Source: Paludibacteraceae bacterium
GTDB lineage: Bacteria; Bacteroidota; Bacteroidia; Bacteroidales; Paludibacteraceae
NCBI GenBank assembly: GCA_905234835.1
Contig: CAJOIZ010000002.1
Coordinates: 40,351 to 104,350, forward strand
Direction: 5' to 3'
DNA length: 64,000 nucleotides
The translations under genes were made by a program, and so were the position numbers. Below, piece after piece: positions 35,464 through 44,783 of this stretch. Every line of letters begins with the position of its first letter. Position 1 is the first letter of the stretch. The notes beneath the pieces are model-generated. The model made no database searches, was not told the origin of the DNA, and was given only the letters and a program-made list of their open reading frames with translations.

Positions 35464-38076
35464 TCAACGAACCGAAGTGAGTCTCCGCACTTTGTCGTTG
35501 AAAGCGTCTGCCTTCAAGAGGTCTTCCACGCGTAAGTGCATACGGTAGTTCCAGAAATGCCGCGGATTGGCTGGAACGTTAATGCGTTCGGACTGTGCAT
35601 CGGGTTTGCGTATCTGCTCGTCAATAGCCATCCAGTCCTGCAAGGGGAGAATGACCCACATAGCGGGACTGTACATGTGCTGGTTGATGACCGCTTCGGC
35701 AATCTCGGGCGTCATTTGCGCAGGAGCATCTCCCCAGCGCCCCAACTGCTCGTTGTAGAAACGCTGTGTGACATTTCGGTCTTCCTCCCACCAAGCACGC
35801 AGCGGGTTCATATCGTGTGTTCCCGTAGTGCAAACGCTCAGGTAAGGAGCATCGGCAGGGTGTGCAAAGGTCTGTTTGGGGTCTTTGGGCATCCGCTGAA
35901 TCTCGAGGCTGAGGATATGCAGTTCGTGCATAACGGAGGGCACACATTCGGGCACCATACCGAGGTCTTCCCCGCAGCAGAGCATACCGTTGGAGTGGAT
36001 AAGCGTAGGCAGTTTGCGCATTGCCGAGTCACGCCAGAACTGATTGTGACGACGGTAGAAATAGTCGTTATAGATGTCCATAATGACTTGTTTCTGGTCG
36101 TCATAGAGCTCGTTGAAGGCGTGCGACTGATAGATGGAGATACGCGGGTGGAGGAGTGAAGGATTCGCCTGGTCACGGACGAAGAGTACTTCGCAGTGGA
36201 GATAGAGCAATCCGTTCAACAGGTTGTTGAGCGTATCGTCAGCCAAACGGTCGTTGCGACGGTCCTGCGGCAGAGCCAGCTGGCTTTCTATATACGTCTG
36301 GACCTTAACCTGGTTGTCGTATTCGTCCTTGAACCAATAGACATACCCGTCGTTGGTATTGAGGAAATGCTGCTTGGCATACTCAGTGTCGTAACCGAAG
36401 ACATCGCCGAGGAACGTGGAACGGATATAAGGCAGGGTCATACGGCCTTCGTCCAACTTGACACCCATATTCCAGAGGTCCTGCAGCGAATAAGGCATAG
36501 CGGGCGAGAAATGTCCGCAAAGTCCCCATACATCGGTGCGGCGCATCTGCCAGATACGGAAGAAACCAAGTATATGGTCTATACGATAGGCATCGAAATA
36601 GTCCTGCATCTTGCGGAAGCGGCGTTGCCACCAAGCGTAACCGTCTTTCGCCATCTCGTCCCAGTTGTAAGTAGGGAATCCCCAGTTCTGACCGCTGATA
36701 GAGAAGTCGTCAGGGGGTGCTCCTGCGGAGGCGTCAAGATGGAAGAGCTCGGGATGGGACGCTGCATCGACCGAGTCGGGCGAAATGCCAATAGGTATGT
36801 CGCCTTTGATAGCCACGCCTACCGAATGGGCGTAGTCAACGGCTTCACTCAACTGCTTGTCCGCATGGAACTGCAAATAGAAATACAACTCCTTGTCCTG
36901 CTTGTCGCGACGTGCGATGAACTCAGCATAAGGCACAAGCCAGTCCTCGTTCTTGGCAAAGAACTGACGAAACGCCTCGGTAGCAGCCAGTTTCTTGTAG
37001 TCTTTCTTATAGAGCAGCAGGAAATATTCCATCTTTGCCGCATAGACATTGGGGTAGTCGGCAAACGTGAGGCTGTTGAACTCCTCCTTCTGCTTGTCGT
37101 ACTTCTTCTGCGCAGCGGCAGTGAGTTTGCCCATTGTGGGTATATGCAGATAGATAGGATGCAAGGCGAACACGCTGACCGCCTTGTAGGGATAGGAGTC
37201 AAGGAAAGTATGGGTGATGGTGGTGTCGTTAATGGGCAGAGTCTGAATCATTTTCTGTCCAGTAAGAGCCGCCCAGTCAGCAAGTTTCTTGAGGTCAAGG
37301 AACTCACCCGTACCAAAACCTTCATCGGTTCGCAGCGAGAAGACGGGAACAGCCACACCGGCACCCTTCAGACGGGGTTGGGTACGACGGAAGAGCCTGT
37401 CGTTCTGGCAGATGGTAATACCTTCGCGTATGCCCCATATCTGCCGGTTCTCACCCCATTCCATATCCGCCACTTCGCCCGATTGGAGGTCGTAGATACA
37501 GTATTTGTATTCCACCACTTCGTTCGCCGGAACGCGCAATGCGCCCTGCCATACGGGGAAGCAATGGTCGGTAAGACACAGTTTCTTGGCTTTGTCCCAG
37601 TTGCCGAGCGATGACCCGCTTCCAAGAACCGCCACGCCCTGTGTGGGCAGAATTTGCGGCAGGTCGAGCGAGAAGACAACGACCGCCTCACCTTTCTTCG
37701 GGGCGATATGCTTCATTGCGGCGGCACGGTCAGGACGGCGGAAAGAGAAGGCACGTGTACGGAAGGCGTCCTCCTCGGTCTCGCTGCGCCAGAAGTCGCG
37801 CAGGATGATGTTCTTGTCGGTGGTCTGCCAGTCCAGACGGCGGCTCTCCCCTACCTCGTAGAGGAAGCCTCCGTTGTCAAGGGCAATGGCATAGTGGTAG
37901 GCTATCGCGCCTTTGGGCTGCTCGACCACGACGGATGCCGTCCAGAAGTCCTCGCCCTCGCAGTTGAGGAAGAGGGGGCGCTGTTCAGTCCAGCCGAATG
38001 TTTCGGAGCCTGTTTCGACCACACATAGGCGTTGGCCGAAGACAGCGCGGTAGTTGATTTGAAAAGTCAAAGTCAT
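35464..38076 (-). CDS. malQ: 4-alpha-glucanotransferase (amylomaltase) with two CBM20 domains
   Basis: 870 residues without signal peptide, so cytoplasmic. Two starch-binding CBM20 modules lead (about 1-95 and 125-230; the second shows V-L-G-S-G-S-S-L-G-N-W). The GH77 domain fills about 245-860, with nucleophile Asp near 500 (Y-R-I-D-H-I-L-G-F-F), acid/base Glu near 703 (C-C-G-E-D-L-G) and a third Asp near 755 (T-G-T-H-D-M-N). This is the DPE2-like architecture, moving glucosyl units between maltose/maltodextrin and glycogen-like acceptors. It ends a minus-strand run of surface-protein genes, 19 bases after a lipoprotein gene. Confidence 0.95.
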   Translation of the reverse strand: MTLTFQINYRAVFGQRLCVVETGSETFGWTEQRPLFLNCEGEDFWTASVVVEQPKGAIAYHYAIALDNGGFLYEVGESRRLDWQTTDKNIILRDFWRSETEEDAFRTRAFSFRRPDRAAAMKHIAPKKGEAVVVFSLDLPQILPTQGVAVLGSGSSLGNWDKAKKLCLTDHCFPVWQGALRVPANEVVEYKYCIYDLQSGEVADMEWGENRQIWGIREGITICQNDRLFRRTQPRLKGAGVAVPVFSLRTDEGFGTGEFLDLKKLADWAALTGQKMIQTLPINDTTITHTFLDSYPYKAVSVFALHPIYLHIPTMGKLTAAAQKKYDKQKEEFNSLTFADYPNVYAAKMEYFLLLYKKDYKKLAATEAFRQFFAKNEDWLVPYAEFIARRDKQDKELYFYLQFHADKQLSEAVDYAHSVGVAIKGDIPIGISPDSVDAASHPELFHLDASAGAPPDDFSISGQNWGFPTYNWDEMAKDGYAWWQRRFRKMQDYFDAYRIDHILGFFRIWQMRRTDVWGLCGHFSPAMPYSLQDLWNMGVKLDEGRMTLPYIRSTFLGDVFGYDTEYAKQHFLNTNDGYVYWFKDEYDNQVKVQTYIESQLALPQDRRNDRLADDTLNNLLNGLLYLHCEVLFVRDQANPSLLHPRISIYQSHAFNELYDDQKQVIMDIYNDYFYRRHNQFWRDSAMRKLPTLIHSNGMLCCGEDLGMVPECVPSVMHELHILSLEIQRMPKDPKQTFAHPADAPYLSVCTTGTHDMNPLRAWWEEDRNVTQRFYNEQLGRWGDAPAQMTPEIAEAVINQHMYSPAMWVILPLQDWMAIDEQIRKPDAQSERINVPANPRHFWNYRMHLRVEDLLKADAFNDKVRRLTSVR

Positions 38077-38095
38077 ACGTCAGAGGGCGTAAAGG

Positions 38096-39013
38096 TTATT
38101 TCTTAGTGCCGACAAAGCGGTTGCGGCGTACGGCGGCTGCACGACGGGCGTTCGCTTTGCGACGAGCAGGAGCGTAATCCATATCATCGTCCTCTTCGTA
38201 AACACCTGCTACGTGGAGCGTGTATTCGTAGCCGTCACTGCCCAGAACAACTGCCTCCATTTCGGCACCCGTGGCTGTTTCGCTCACGTTGAACGTTCCT
38301 TCAATGAACGAGATGGTTACACCGGTTGTGTCGTTTCCAACAACGGTATATTCGCTCATATAGGTATAATCCGTGTCCATATCCTCCATCGTGTATGTGC
38401 CATTGACGGTCATCGTTTCTGTAGGCGATACGGTAAGGAAATAAATCTTGCTATCGCTGACTTGGGTATAGCCGTAAAACTGCCACCATCCCATATCAGC
38501 CACTTGGTCAACAAACAGCATTTCGTCGTCAAACGTCAGTTCCTTGTTCCCCTTCTTCTCAAGTTTGGGTGTACTGAAAGTAACGGTAACCACGGGAGTA
38601 GAGGGTTTGAACGAAACCGTATCCATTCCTATTGCAAAAACCGTATAGTCTGTTTGCTGGGTGAGGTCATTCACAGTCTGCTGATCCTTACCGATGTAGA
38701 AAATGTCTGAATAATTCAAATCCTCTTCAGACAACCATTCATAATACTCGATAATGTTATCAAAGAACGCTTTGTTGTAACGAGAAGTAATTGAATCCTC
38801 ATTGTAGTCAGCTGTGGGTACTGCGCCGTAGAGATAAGTCATCTCCAAATCAGCAGGCGTTACAGTAACCGTGGCAGATAGCGCCTGTACATTGGAAACC
38901 TCAATAGTGAAATACTTTTTGGTGTCCTGGGGTTCGTCCTTCTTTTTGTTGCAAGAAGAGAACAAACTAACAATCATAAGGCAGCAGAGTGCCGAAAAGA
39001 ATAGTTTTTTCAT
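38096..39013 (-). CDS. Lipoprotein with strongly basic C-terminal tail
   Basis: 305 residues. Lipoprotein signal MKKLFFSALCCLMIVSLFSS followed by Cys and a K-K-K-D-E-P linker. An N-terminal Ig/fibronectin-like part (about 35-150, with A-T-V-T-V-T-P-A-D-L-E) precedes a beta-rich module (about 160-275, W-W-Q-F-Y-G-Y). The last 30 residues are very basic (R-R-K-A-N-A-R-R-A-A-A-V-R-R-N-R), unlike the acidic body (V-Y-E-E-D-D-D-M-D-Y just before). No known family recognised. It lies between a beta-barrel gene and malQ on one transcript. Confidence 0.8.
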   Translation of the reverse strand: MKKLFFSALCCLMIVSLFSSCNKKKDEPQDTKKYFTIEVSNVQALSATVTVTPADLEMTYLYGAVPTADYNEDSITSRYNKAFFDNIIEYYEWLSEEDLNYSDIFYIGKDQQTVNDLTQQTDYTVFAIGMDTVSFKPSTPVVTVTFSTPKLEKKGNKELTFDDEMLFVDQVADMGWWQFYGYTQVSDSKIYFLTVSPTETMTVNGTYTMEDMDTDYTYMSEYTVVGNDTTGVTISFIEGTFNVSETATGAEMEAVVLGSDGYEYTLHVAGVYEEDDDMDYAPARRKANARRAAAVRRNRFVGTKK

Positions 39014-39047
39014 AGTTGTTTTTGTTTTAAGTTATTGAATAATATGG

Positions 39048-39956
39048 TTACTTGAAGCAATAGCAACGGTAACGTTTGTCGGAGCCGGGGAAGATGGTGT
39101 AAGCCACGCGCACACCGAACGAGACAGGCTTGGCAAGAGCAGGCAGAGAGATCTGCGGTGCGGGGAAAGCGGAAGCCGAGATGCTCACATTCGGCATGGT
39201 CAAGTTCTGATTCTGCCAGAAAGGATACTCAGCATAGAACTGGAGAGTGACGTAGCGTTCGGTGGATTCCAAAGCATGGGGTGAGTTATAGCGAGAAGGC
39301 GACACTCCTTTCATGCCGAGATGCCATTCATAGCCGAGAGCCGCCACACCATAGAGAGCGAAAGCGGAGCCGGACGCACTACCACCAAAAGATTGTCCGT
39401 TAGACGGGATAGCTCCGATAGACGGGTCGTCAGTGATATGCACGTCGTAGTCTATAAGATAGGCATCAATGGTGCCATTGTTGAGCGTCAGCGTATAGGA
39501 CGGACTGATGCCGAGTGCGAAGCGCGGACCGAGGTCAAGGGCAAACGCACCGAAGCGGAACGAGAGAAGTAGCGGAACTGTCAGTTCCCACTGCTTGTCC
39601 TGATAGTTGGCATCAGCGGCAATGGTATAACGGATAGGTACAGGTACAAGTGTGCCGTCTGAAGCGTGGTTATAGGCGGTAATATCGGTCTGCGAAGAAA
39701 CGGATGAACGTTGGAAAGAGGTCTGCCAACCCAATCCCGCGCCGACTTGAAAGCCGACACGCGACATATAGCCGAGCGGAGTAAGGAATACGTAGCGCAA
39801 GTCCGCCGCGAAACTGCCTCCCGGGCGAGGCTGAATACCGCTGCCAAAGCGCAAGTTCGTACCACCCTGCACGCCCACCTGCAAGCCGTTTCTGCCTTGC
39901 GGGAAAGCAGGCAGGGTGAGCAGAAGGGTGAGTATGGCAAGAAGGGCTTTTTTCAC
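39048..39956 (-). CDS. Outer-membrane beta-barrel (PorT-like)
   Basis: 302 residues with signal peptide MKKALLAILTLLLTLPAFPQ. Barrel pattern: L-Q-V-G-V-Q-G-G-T-N-L-R-F, V-G-F-Q-V-G-A-G-L-G-W, L-L-S-F-R-F-G-A-F-A-L-D-L-G-P-R and A-L-G-Y-E-W. The PorT-like likeness rests on size and strand pattern only. The end is K-R-Y-R-C-Y-C-F-K, again with cysteines. It lies 3 bases after the 267-residue T9SS cargo gene. Confidence 0.75.
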   Translation of the reverse strand: MKKALLAILTLLLTLPAFPQGRNGLQVGVQGGTNLRFGSGIQPRPGGSFAADLRYVFLTPLGYMSRVGFQVGAGLGWQTSFQRSSVSSQTDITAYNHASDGTLVPVPIRYTIAADANYQDKQWELTVPLLLSFRFGAFALDLGPRFALGISPSYTLTLNNGTIDAYLIDYDVHITDDPSIGAIPSNGQSFGGSASGSAFALYGVAALGYEWHLGMKGVSPSRYNSPHALESTERYVTLQFYAEYPFWQNQNLTMPNVSISASAFPAPQISLPALAKPVSFGVRVAYTIFPGSDKRYRCYCFK

Positions 39957-39959
39957 GGT

Positions 39960-40763
39960 CTAACGAACTATATAGAGCAATGTCTGGTCAAGTTTAGAAG
40001 TCTTGACGTGTACGAGGTAGCAACCCGTAGCCGACTGCGCGGAGAGAGTCATCGTTTCGGACGCATTGGAGAGAGTGCGGAAGAGCAATCTTCCACTCAT
40101 ATCAAAGACAGAAACAATAGCCTGTTCGGTTATAGGCATACCCGTCAGAGCAAGCGTCTGGTTCTTGTCAGCCACATTCGGCACGAGGCGCAGGTTCGCT
40201 CCTTCGGCATCAGTGAGACCCGTAAGGGATATGCGATAGACGGGACTGCGCAACACGATGTCGCAACGCTCTGATTCGGGATTGGGGAAGTTGCACTGGG
40301 CGTAGTATTCGCCGCTCGGCAGTCCGTCACGGGAGAGGTAGTAACCGGTGGCCACCAAAACATCGTCGCCTCCACCTGCGGCAATAACATTGTCAATCTC
40401 ACCGATTACGCGGTACCAACGCACTTCGGAGGCAATGGGTTCGTAGCCGATTCCCTTGAGGGCGTTGCGATTGAGAACGTACATCTGCGAGAAGAGGTAA
40501 TCAACGGGGAGGATGTACTGCGCATCGCAAGCAGAGATAAAGAGAGCCTGCAGTTCCATCGCCCGTGTGACTTCAACGCGTCGGGGGTTGTCGGTATTGC
40601 CGTCCGACCAACTGACAAAACGGTAGTCGGGTTCGGGTGTGGCGGTTAGAATGACAATCTGTCCGCAGTGAAGTCCGCTCTGCATCCACTCATCGGCGCG
40701 GACAGCACCGAGAGAGAGAAGCATCAAACACAATATAACAAGCCGTTTGGGCAAGGTAAACAC
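39960..40763 (-). CDS. T9SS cargo with InlB-type repeat
   Basis: 267 residues with a signal peptide ending near V-R-A-D. It has one Listeria-Bacteroides (InlB B-type) repeat, H-C-G-Q-I-V-I-L-T-A-T-P then F-V-S-W-S-D-G-N-T-D-N-P-R, then a middle domain (about 85-190) with a Y-I-L-P-V-D-Y start. The end is a classical type A sorting domain (S-V-F-D-M-S-G-R-L-L, then G-C-Y-L-V-H-V-K). It shares the C-G-Q-I-V module with the next gene upstream. Confidence 0.8.
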   Translation of the reverse strand: MFTLPKRLVILCLMLLSLGAVRADEWMQSGLHCGQIVILTATPEPDYRFVSWSDGNTDNPRRVEVTRAMELQALFISACDAQYILPVDYLFSQMYVLNRNALKGIGYEPIASEVRWYRVIGEIDNVIAAGGGDDVLVATGYYLSRDGLPSGEYYAQCNFPNPESERCDIVLRSPVYRISLTGLTDAEGANLRLVPNVADKNQTLALTGMPITEQAIVSVFDMSGRLLFRTLSNASETMTLSAQSATGCYLVHVKTSKLDQTLLYIVR

Positions 40764-40774
40764 GATTGAAAGGG

Positions 40775-41284
40775 TTATTGTACCTGAATATCCACAGTAC
40801 CGTGGTCGGCAGTGGCTTTAATCTTGAACTCGCGGTCAACGAAGACAGCATAGACGGTTGTTTCACCAAGAATAGTATAAGCGAAAGTCTTGGATGTAGA
40901 GAGAGACGTACCGGAAGCATCCTCCCAATGGTCGAACTGATAGCAAGGGTCGGACTCGATGGCATCGAGTGTGACGGGTTCACCCGCCTTGCCAGTGAAG
41001 GTGGTCTGCTCCACATCACCCGTACCCTCGTCCTTGACACGGACGTTAATAGTAAACTCTTGCCCCTCAAAGATGGCAATGAAGTCGGTGATAGTGGTTT
41101 CAGAGGAAATCTCCACCTCGCGAGGATTGTCGGTCACGTTATCCGACCAGCGGACGAAGAAGAACCCTTCGGCGGGCTTGGCAGTGAGAGTCACAATCTG
41201 TCCGCAATGAGCAACAGCTTCCGTCTGCGCCATAGCCGACAGGGACAAGACAAAGAGCGAAACGATAAAAATATATTTTTTCAT
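40775..41284 (-). CDS. Secreted protein of two InlB-type repeats
   Basis: 169 residues with a signal peptide (MKKYIFIVSLFVLSLSAMAQ). Repeat 1 (about 24-90) has H-C-G-Q-I-V-T-L-T-A-K-P and F-V-R-W-S-D-N-V-T-D-N-P-R. Repeat 2 (about 90-155) has G-E-P-V-T-L-D-A and F-D-H-W-E-D-A. It ends D-I-Q-V-Q without a sorting domain, so it may remain periplasmic or depend on a neighbour. 11 bases to the next gene. Confidence 0.75.
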   Translation of the reverse strand: MKKYIFIVSLFVLSLSAMAQTEAVAHCGQIVTLTAKPAEGFFFVRWSDNVTDNPREVEISSETTITDFIAIFEGQEFTINVRVKDEGTGDVEQTTFTGKAGEPVTLDAIESDPCYQFDHWEDASGTSLSTSKTFAYTILGETTVYAVFVDREFKIKATADHGTVDIQVQ

Positions 41285-41318
41285 ACTATGAGGTATTTCT
41301 GAGTATTCTGATTGTGGT

Positions 41319-43058
41319 CTAATCTTCTACGGTAATCTGGATGGTGCCGGTCAGTTCCTCCTTAGGTCGGGCAGTAACGGTCACTTCGCAGTCGGGTTCT
41401 TCGGGTTCAACCTCTTCAGGTCTGCCTGACGTAAAGACGAGAGAAGAAGCGGCGTTGTTGAAATTGAAGTTCCAGTAGTAGAACACGCCATCTTCCGACG
41501 GGTAGTCAGTCCCCCACTTATCCACATTCTTCTGCTCAATGGTCCAAGAGGAGGCTCCGGAAGTAGACTTGAAGGAGTTCTTGATACAGAGTGCTTTTGT
41601 AGGTTTGTTCTTGGAGCATGTCTTCCACATACCGAGATCAAGCGTCTTTTTCGTATTGTCGGTACGTTCGACGTTGATATCATAGCCTCCCCAGTCTGAG
41701 TATCGCATACGATAAATATAACTTTCGATGTACTTGTTTTCATCAAAATTGATGGGTCTTCCGGAGCGGAGCTGCCACGAATTATCAATAGCACAGGCTG
41801 TTCCATCGGTCCATGAGGTGGCGGTCAACGTAGTGGAACGTGCTGTAACAAGACGGAAATAGACGTAACTATCAGTGGTGTGCGCTGTAATCCATTCCCT
41901 CATCTCGGTATTGGAGAACTCAAGGTAGTGAGAACCATCATCGGCTACGTCCATACGGAGCGAATCGAAATAAGTGGACGGATTAGCGGGGTCAATCTCC
42001 GGACCAGTTCCGAAGAAAAGGATGCAGATATGCTTTGTGGGGGTGGTCAAACGTGTCGCTTCCCATTTACCCGTAAAATAGAAGAGGTCTTCTCCGCCGC
42101 GCTTGACTTTCACTTTCTGGTCATAGCGCAGGCGCGTGCCGTTCACCTCCTTCTCAGGAACAATCTCCATCTTGAGCTCGGCAGCTTCCTTGGAGATGAA
42201 CTTGACGTAGTACATACCTCCGTTGGTCCAGTCGCCAATAAGATTGTCAATGGAGTCAATCGTCAGTTTCCACATATCTTCGGAACGGATGAGGCGGTGT
42301 CCAAGGACATTCTCATCGGTCGTTGCGGGATAGAAGTGACAGTCCTGCTTAGCGACCCACACATCAAGGGGCTCATGTATACCGTTCCAAACAAAGCGCA
42401 CGCTGTCTTCTTTCCATAGGCTGAAGGGGAGCATAAATACCGTCTGCGAGTCTTCGGGCTGAATCTGGATGGAACGAGGGAGTGATACAATCTCCGTTTC
42501 ATTGAGACACTGACGTGAGTTGAGGTCAGGTTCGATGTCCACATCACCTGCGGAGGGGACTTCAATCTTCACCCAAGCCTGCACGTTGCGAGTGATACCT
42601 CCGCCCGCCATAATATTGCGGTAACGCGCTTCAACATCTAAGACATAAGCGACCTTGCCGTTGATGGTAGTTTTCTTAAAATCGCGTATGATAGGAAGGT
42701 CAACATAAGAATCGTCCCCAGGTTCTCCTATGGCATCGGCTATGTCGCGGGCAAGAGGACCGTCACACTTGAAATCTATACTAGCAGAGAGAGTATCAAG
42801 CGCCGCCGGATTATCAGGGATATAGACAACGTGCATAGGGAGATCGTAGGTGTAGGCAGTGTACCACGTAGTACCAGTACGGTAGATGTGCTCGGTAATC
42901 CCAGTGCCGACCTTAAAAGCTTCGCTACACGTGCCTTGTGCATAGGCAACAAACGGCAGAAAGCTCGTCACAAGAGCCAACAAAAGCAACCTCAAAGGAC
43001 GGTAAAGACGGTTAGAGCAACTGCGGGTTACAAATGGTAAAAAGGAAATACGGTTCAC
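41319..43058 (-). CDS. Secreted protein of unknown function
   Basis: 579 residues with a long signal peptide (hydrophobic L-L-L-L-A-L-V-T-S-F-L-P, cleaved after A-Y-A). It contains beta-rich segments and Trp-rich motifs (W-Y-T-A-Y-T-Y, L-W-K-E-D-S-V-R-F-V-W). Its final residues C-E-V-T-V-T-A-R-P-K-E resemble the start of the InlB-type repeat in the next gene but stop abruptly. First gene of the run down to malQ, with its own promoter at 43124-43154. No family recognised. Confidence 0.75.
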   Translation of the reverse strand: MNRISFLPFVTRSCSNRLYRPLRLLLLALVTSFLPFVAYAQGTCSEAFKVGTGITEHIYRTGTTWYTAYTYDLPMHVVYIPDNPAALDTLSASIDFKCDGPLARDIADAIGEPGDDSYVDLPIIRDFKKTTINGKVAYVLDVEARYRNIMAGGGITRNVQAWVKIEVPSAGDVDIEPDLNSRQCLNETEIVSLPRSIQIQPEDSQTVFMLPFSLWKEDSVRFVWNGIHEPLDVWVAKQDCHFYPATTDENVLGHRLIRSEDMWKLTIDSIDNLIGDWTNGGMYYVKFISKEAAELKMEIVPEKEVNGTRLRYDQKVKVKRGGEDLFYFTGKWEATRLTTPTKHICILFFGTGPEIDPANPSTYFDSLRMDVADDGSHYLEFSNTEMREWITAHTTDSYVYFRLVTARSTTLTATSWTDGTACAIDNSWQLRSGRPINFDENKYIESYIYRMRYSDWGGYDINVERTDNTKKTLDLGMWKTCSKNKPTKALCIKNSFKSTSGASSWTIEQKNVDKWGTDYPSEDGVFYYWNFNFNNAASSLVFTSGRPEEVEPEEPDCEVTVTARPKEELTGTIQITVED

Positions 43059-43123
43059 TATCAGTAATTCGTGTGGTAATTATTCTTTCTTATACGGAGG
43101 GGTACGCCTCTCCAAAAAACGCG

Positions 43124-43154
43124 CAAAAGTACGGTGTTTTTTTGATATAAACAA
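43124..43154 (-). promoter_or_regulatory. Promoter of the surface-protein/malQ run
   Basis: Minus strand TACTTTTG (43131-43124) with TTG (43154-43152), 20 bases apart. Leader of about 60 bases to the ATG at 43058. Confidence 0.72.
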
Positions 43155-43225
43155 CAAATCATCGAAATATCTTGCATTTTAGGTAATTTCTATCCTGTTC
43201 AGCCGATTCGGTTTGTTTAGAAGAT

Positions 43226-43266
43226 AAAAAGAGGCTGCCTGACAACCGTGATGGTGTCAGGCAGCC
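43226..43266 (-). terminator. Intrinsic terminator of the beta-barrel gene
   Basis: GGCTGCCTGACA and TGTCAGGCAGCC pair perfectly over a 10-base loop. On the minus strand the stem is followed by TCTTTTTATC. It lies 24 bases after the stop at 43290. Confidence 0.9.
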
Positions 43267-43289
43267 GTCGAGATATTCGTAATACGGAA

Positions 43290-44765
43290 TTACTGTTTTA
43301 CGAAGTTGAAGCTGTAGTTCAGTTTGATACCGCAATCGAAGAAGTCCATACCGTTCTTGGCACCGAACTTGAAGCCGTCACCTTGCGTGTAAGCACCGGT
43401 GGTGGTAACATCGTGTGTTACAACGGCAGCCGTGGTTCCAGTAGGTTCAGTAACATTATAGATCTGACCAGCAGCGTTGTTGTTGTAGAGCGAGAAGAGG
43501 CCATAGGAAGCATAAACGCCTACACCGAACGCATTGTTGTTCTTCAGACGCCACTCATAACCGAGTTCAGCACCGAGGAGCAGATTGAGTTTGCTCATGC
43601 TCTGCTGTTTGCCGGTATAAACGCGGGTGTCGCCGTCCATCTTACCCGTGAAATGAGCATTGGTAACTTCCACACCGTAAGCGGGGAACAAGAGACCAAT
43701 GTTGTCATCAGAAATCACTTGTTTGAAGTGATTGAATACGGGAGCCTGAATGCGCGGACCAACGTTGAAGAAGAAACCGCTGTTAGTAATCATCGAGAAC
43801 ATTACGGGGATCTCAAGTATAACTTCGCCGTCATATTCACGTGTGTTACCATACAGGTTGTAGGTATTTCCACTCGGGGTATTGTAGGTGTTCTTGAACT
43901 GAGCGGTAACGCCACTGCGAGCATAACCTACAGAGAGTCCAGTGAGGATACCATACGAGGGATTCATACCTTTCTGCCAGTAGTGAGCATACTGGAGGTC
44001 GAGCAGCACGTCAAAGCCGGGTTTCCAGTTACCGTTGGCATTGGCAGTGGTGTTATGGAGCAGAGATGCTACACCGCCACGCAGGCCAATGGTGAAGCGG
44101 TCAATCTGACGCTTGATGGTCGTGTCGTTCTCAACGGGTCTTGCATCGTCCACTGCGAGTGTTTCTGTTCCATCCTCCTGCTCAGTGATAGCCGGAGTGA
44201 TGTCTTTCTCAACAGGCTGTTCTTCGCGGATAGTGGTCTCTTGCTGTTCTTCGGGCTGACGCACGCGCTCTGCGGGTTTGCGGTCACGCTCGAGCATGGT
44301 CATACCCTCGCGCTTTGCATCCTCTTCGATAGCTTTGCGGCGGTCCTTGTCCATCTGGCGGAGTTCTTCGCGACGCTGTTCAACTTTGCCACGATCCTGT
44401 GCTTCTTTCTGAGCAGCCGCCTCCGAACGTTCTGTTGCTCCAACGAGCAACAGACCATCGGGACCTACCCATGAATTGATACCCTGTACGAGGATACCTT
44501 CGGGGAAGCGTTTGCCACCTACCTGGCCAACGATGTGGCGCACGTAGTAAACCCATTCTGAAGGTTCTTCGCCGGTGAGATACTGCTTCACATCTTTGGA
44601 GATGATGATAGTATCACCTTGGTTGAACGTGTAGCCCTTACCGGGATCTACAGCTTGTTCTTGCAGGCTTTTGTCACGCTTAGCGTGGTTACCTACTACT
44701 ACATCGTCTGCCACGCAGTAAGCGGTCATAAGCAGAGATGCGATTATAAATAATGTCTTTTTCAT
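43290..44765 (-). CDS. Outer-membrane beta-barrel with N-terminal module and charged linker
   Basis: 491 residues with a signal peptide ending near C-V-A-D. Residues about 40-110 form a small beta module (G-Y-T-F-N-Q-G-D-T-I-I-I, W-V-Y-Y-V-R-H-I-V-G-Q-V-G-G) that I cannot name. About 110-215 is a highly charged helical linker rich in R, E and K. About 215-491 is an OmpA/PorT-like barrel (F-T-I-G-L-R-G-G-V-A-S, G-L-S-V-G-Y-A-R, G-A-E-L-G-Y-E-W) ending S-Y-S-F-N-F. The linker may span the periplasm. It lies 18 bases after the giant repeat-protein gene, probably in one transcript. Confidence 0.8.
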   Translation of the reverse strand: MKKTLFIIASLLMTAYCVADDVVVGNHAKRDKSLQEQAVDPGKGYTFNQGDTIIISKDVKQYLTGEEPSEWVYYVRHIVGQVGGKRFPEGILVQGINSWVGPDGLLLVGATERSEAAAQKEAQDRGKVEQRREELRQMDKDRRKAIEEDAKREGMTMLERDRKPAERVRQPEEQQETTIREEQPVEKDITPAITEQEDGTETLAVDDARPVENDTTIKRQIDRFTIGLRGGVASLLHNTTANANGNWKPGFDVLLDLQYAHYWQKGMNPSYGILTGLSVGYARSGVTAQFKNTYNTPSGNTYNLYGNTREYDGEVILEIPVMFSMITNSGFFFNVGPRIQAPVFNHFKQVISDDNIGLLFPAYGVEVTNAHFTGKMDGDTRVYTGKQQSMSKLNLLLGAELGYEWRLKNNNAFGVGVYASYGLFSLYNNNAAGQIYNVTEPTGTTAAVVTHDVTTTGAYTQGDGFKFGAKNGMDFFDCGIKLNYSFNFVKQ

Positions 44766-44783
44766 AGTGTTTGGTCTCCTCTG

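Noticed and set aside
36196-37614. 472-residue + strand ORF
   Set aside because: Antisense shadow of malQ; the minus-strand protein has all GH77 catalytic motifs.
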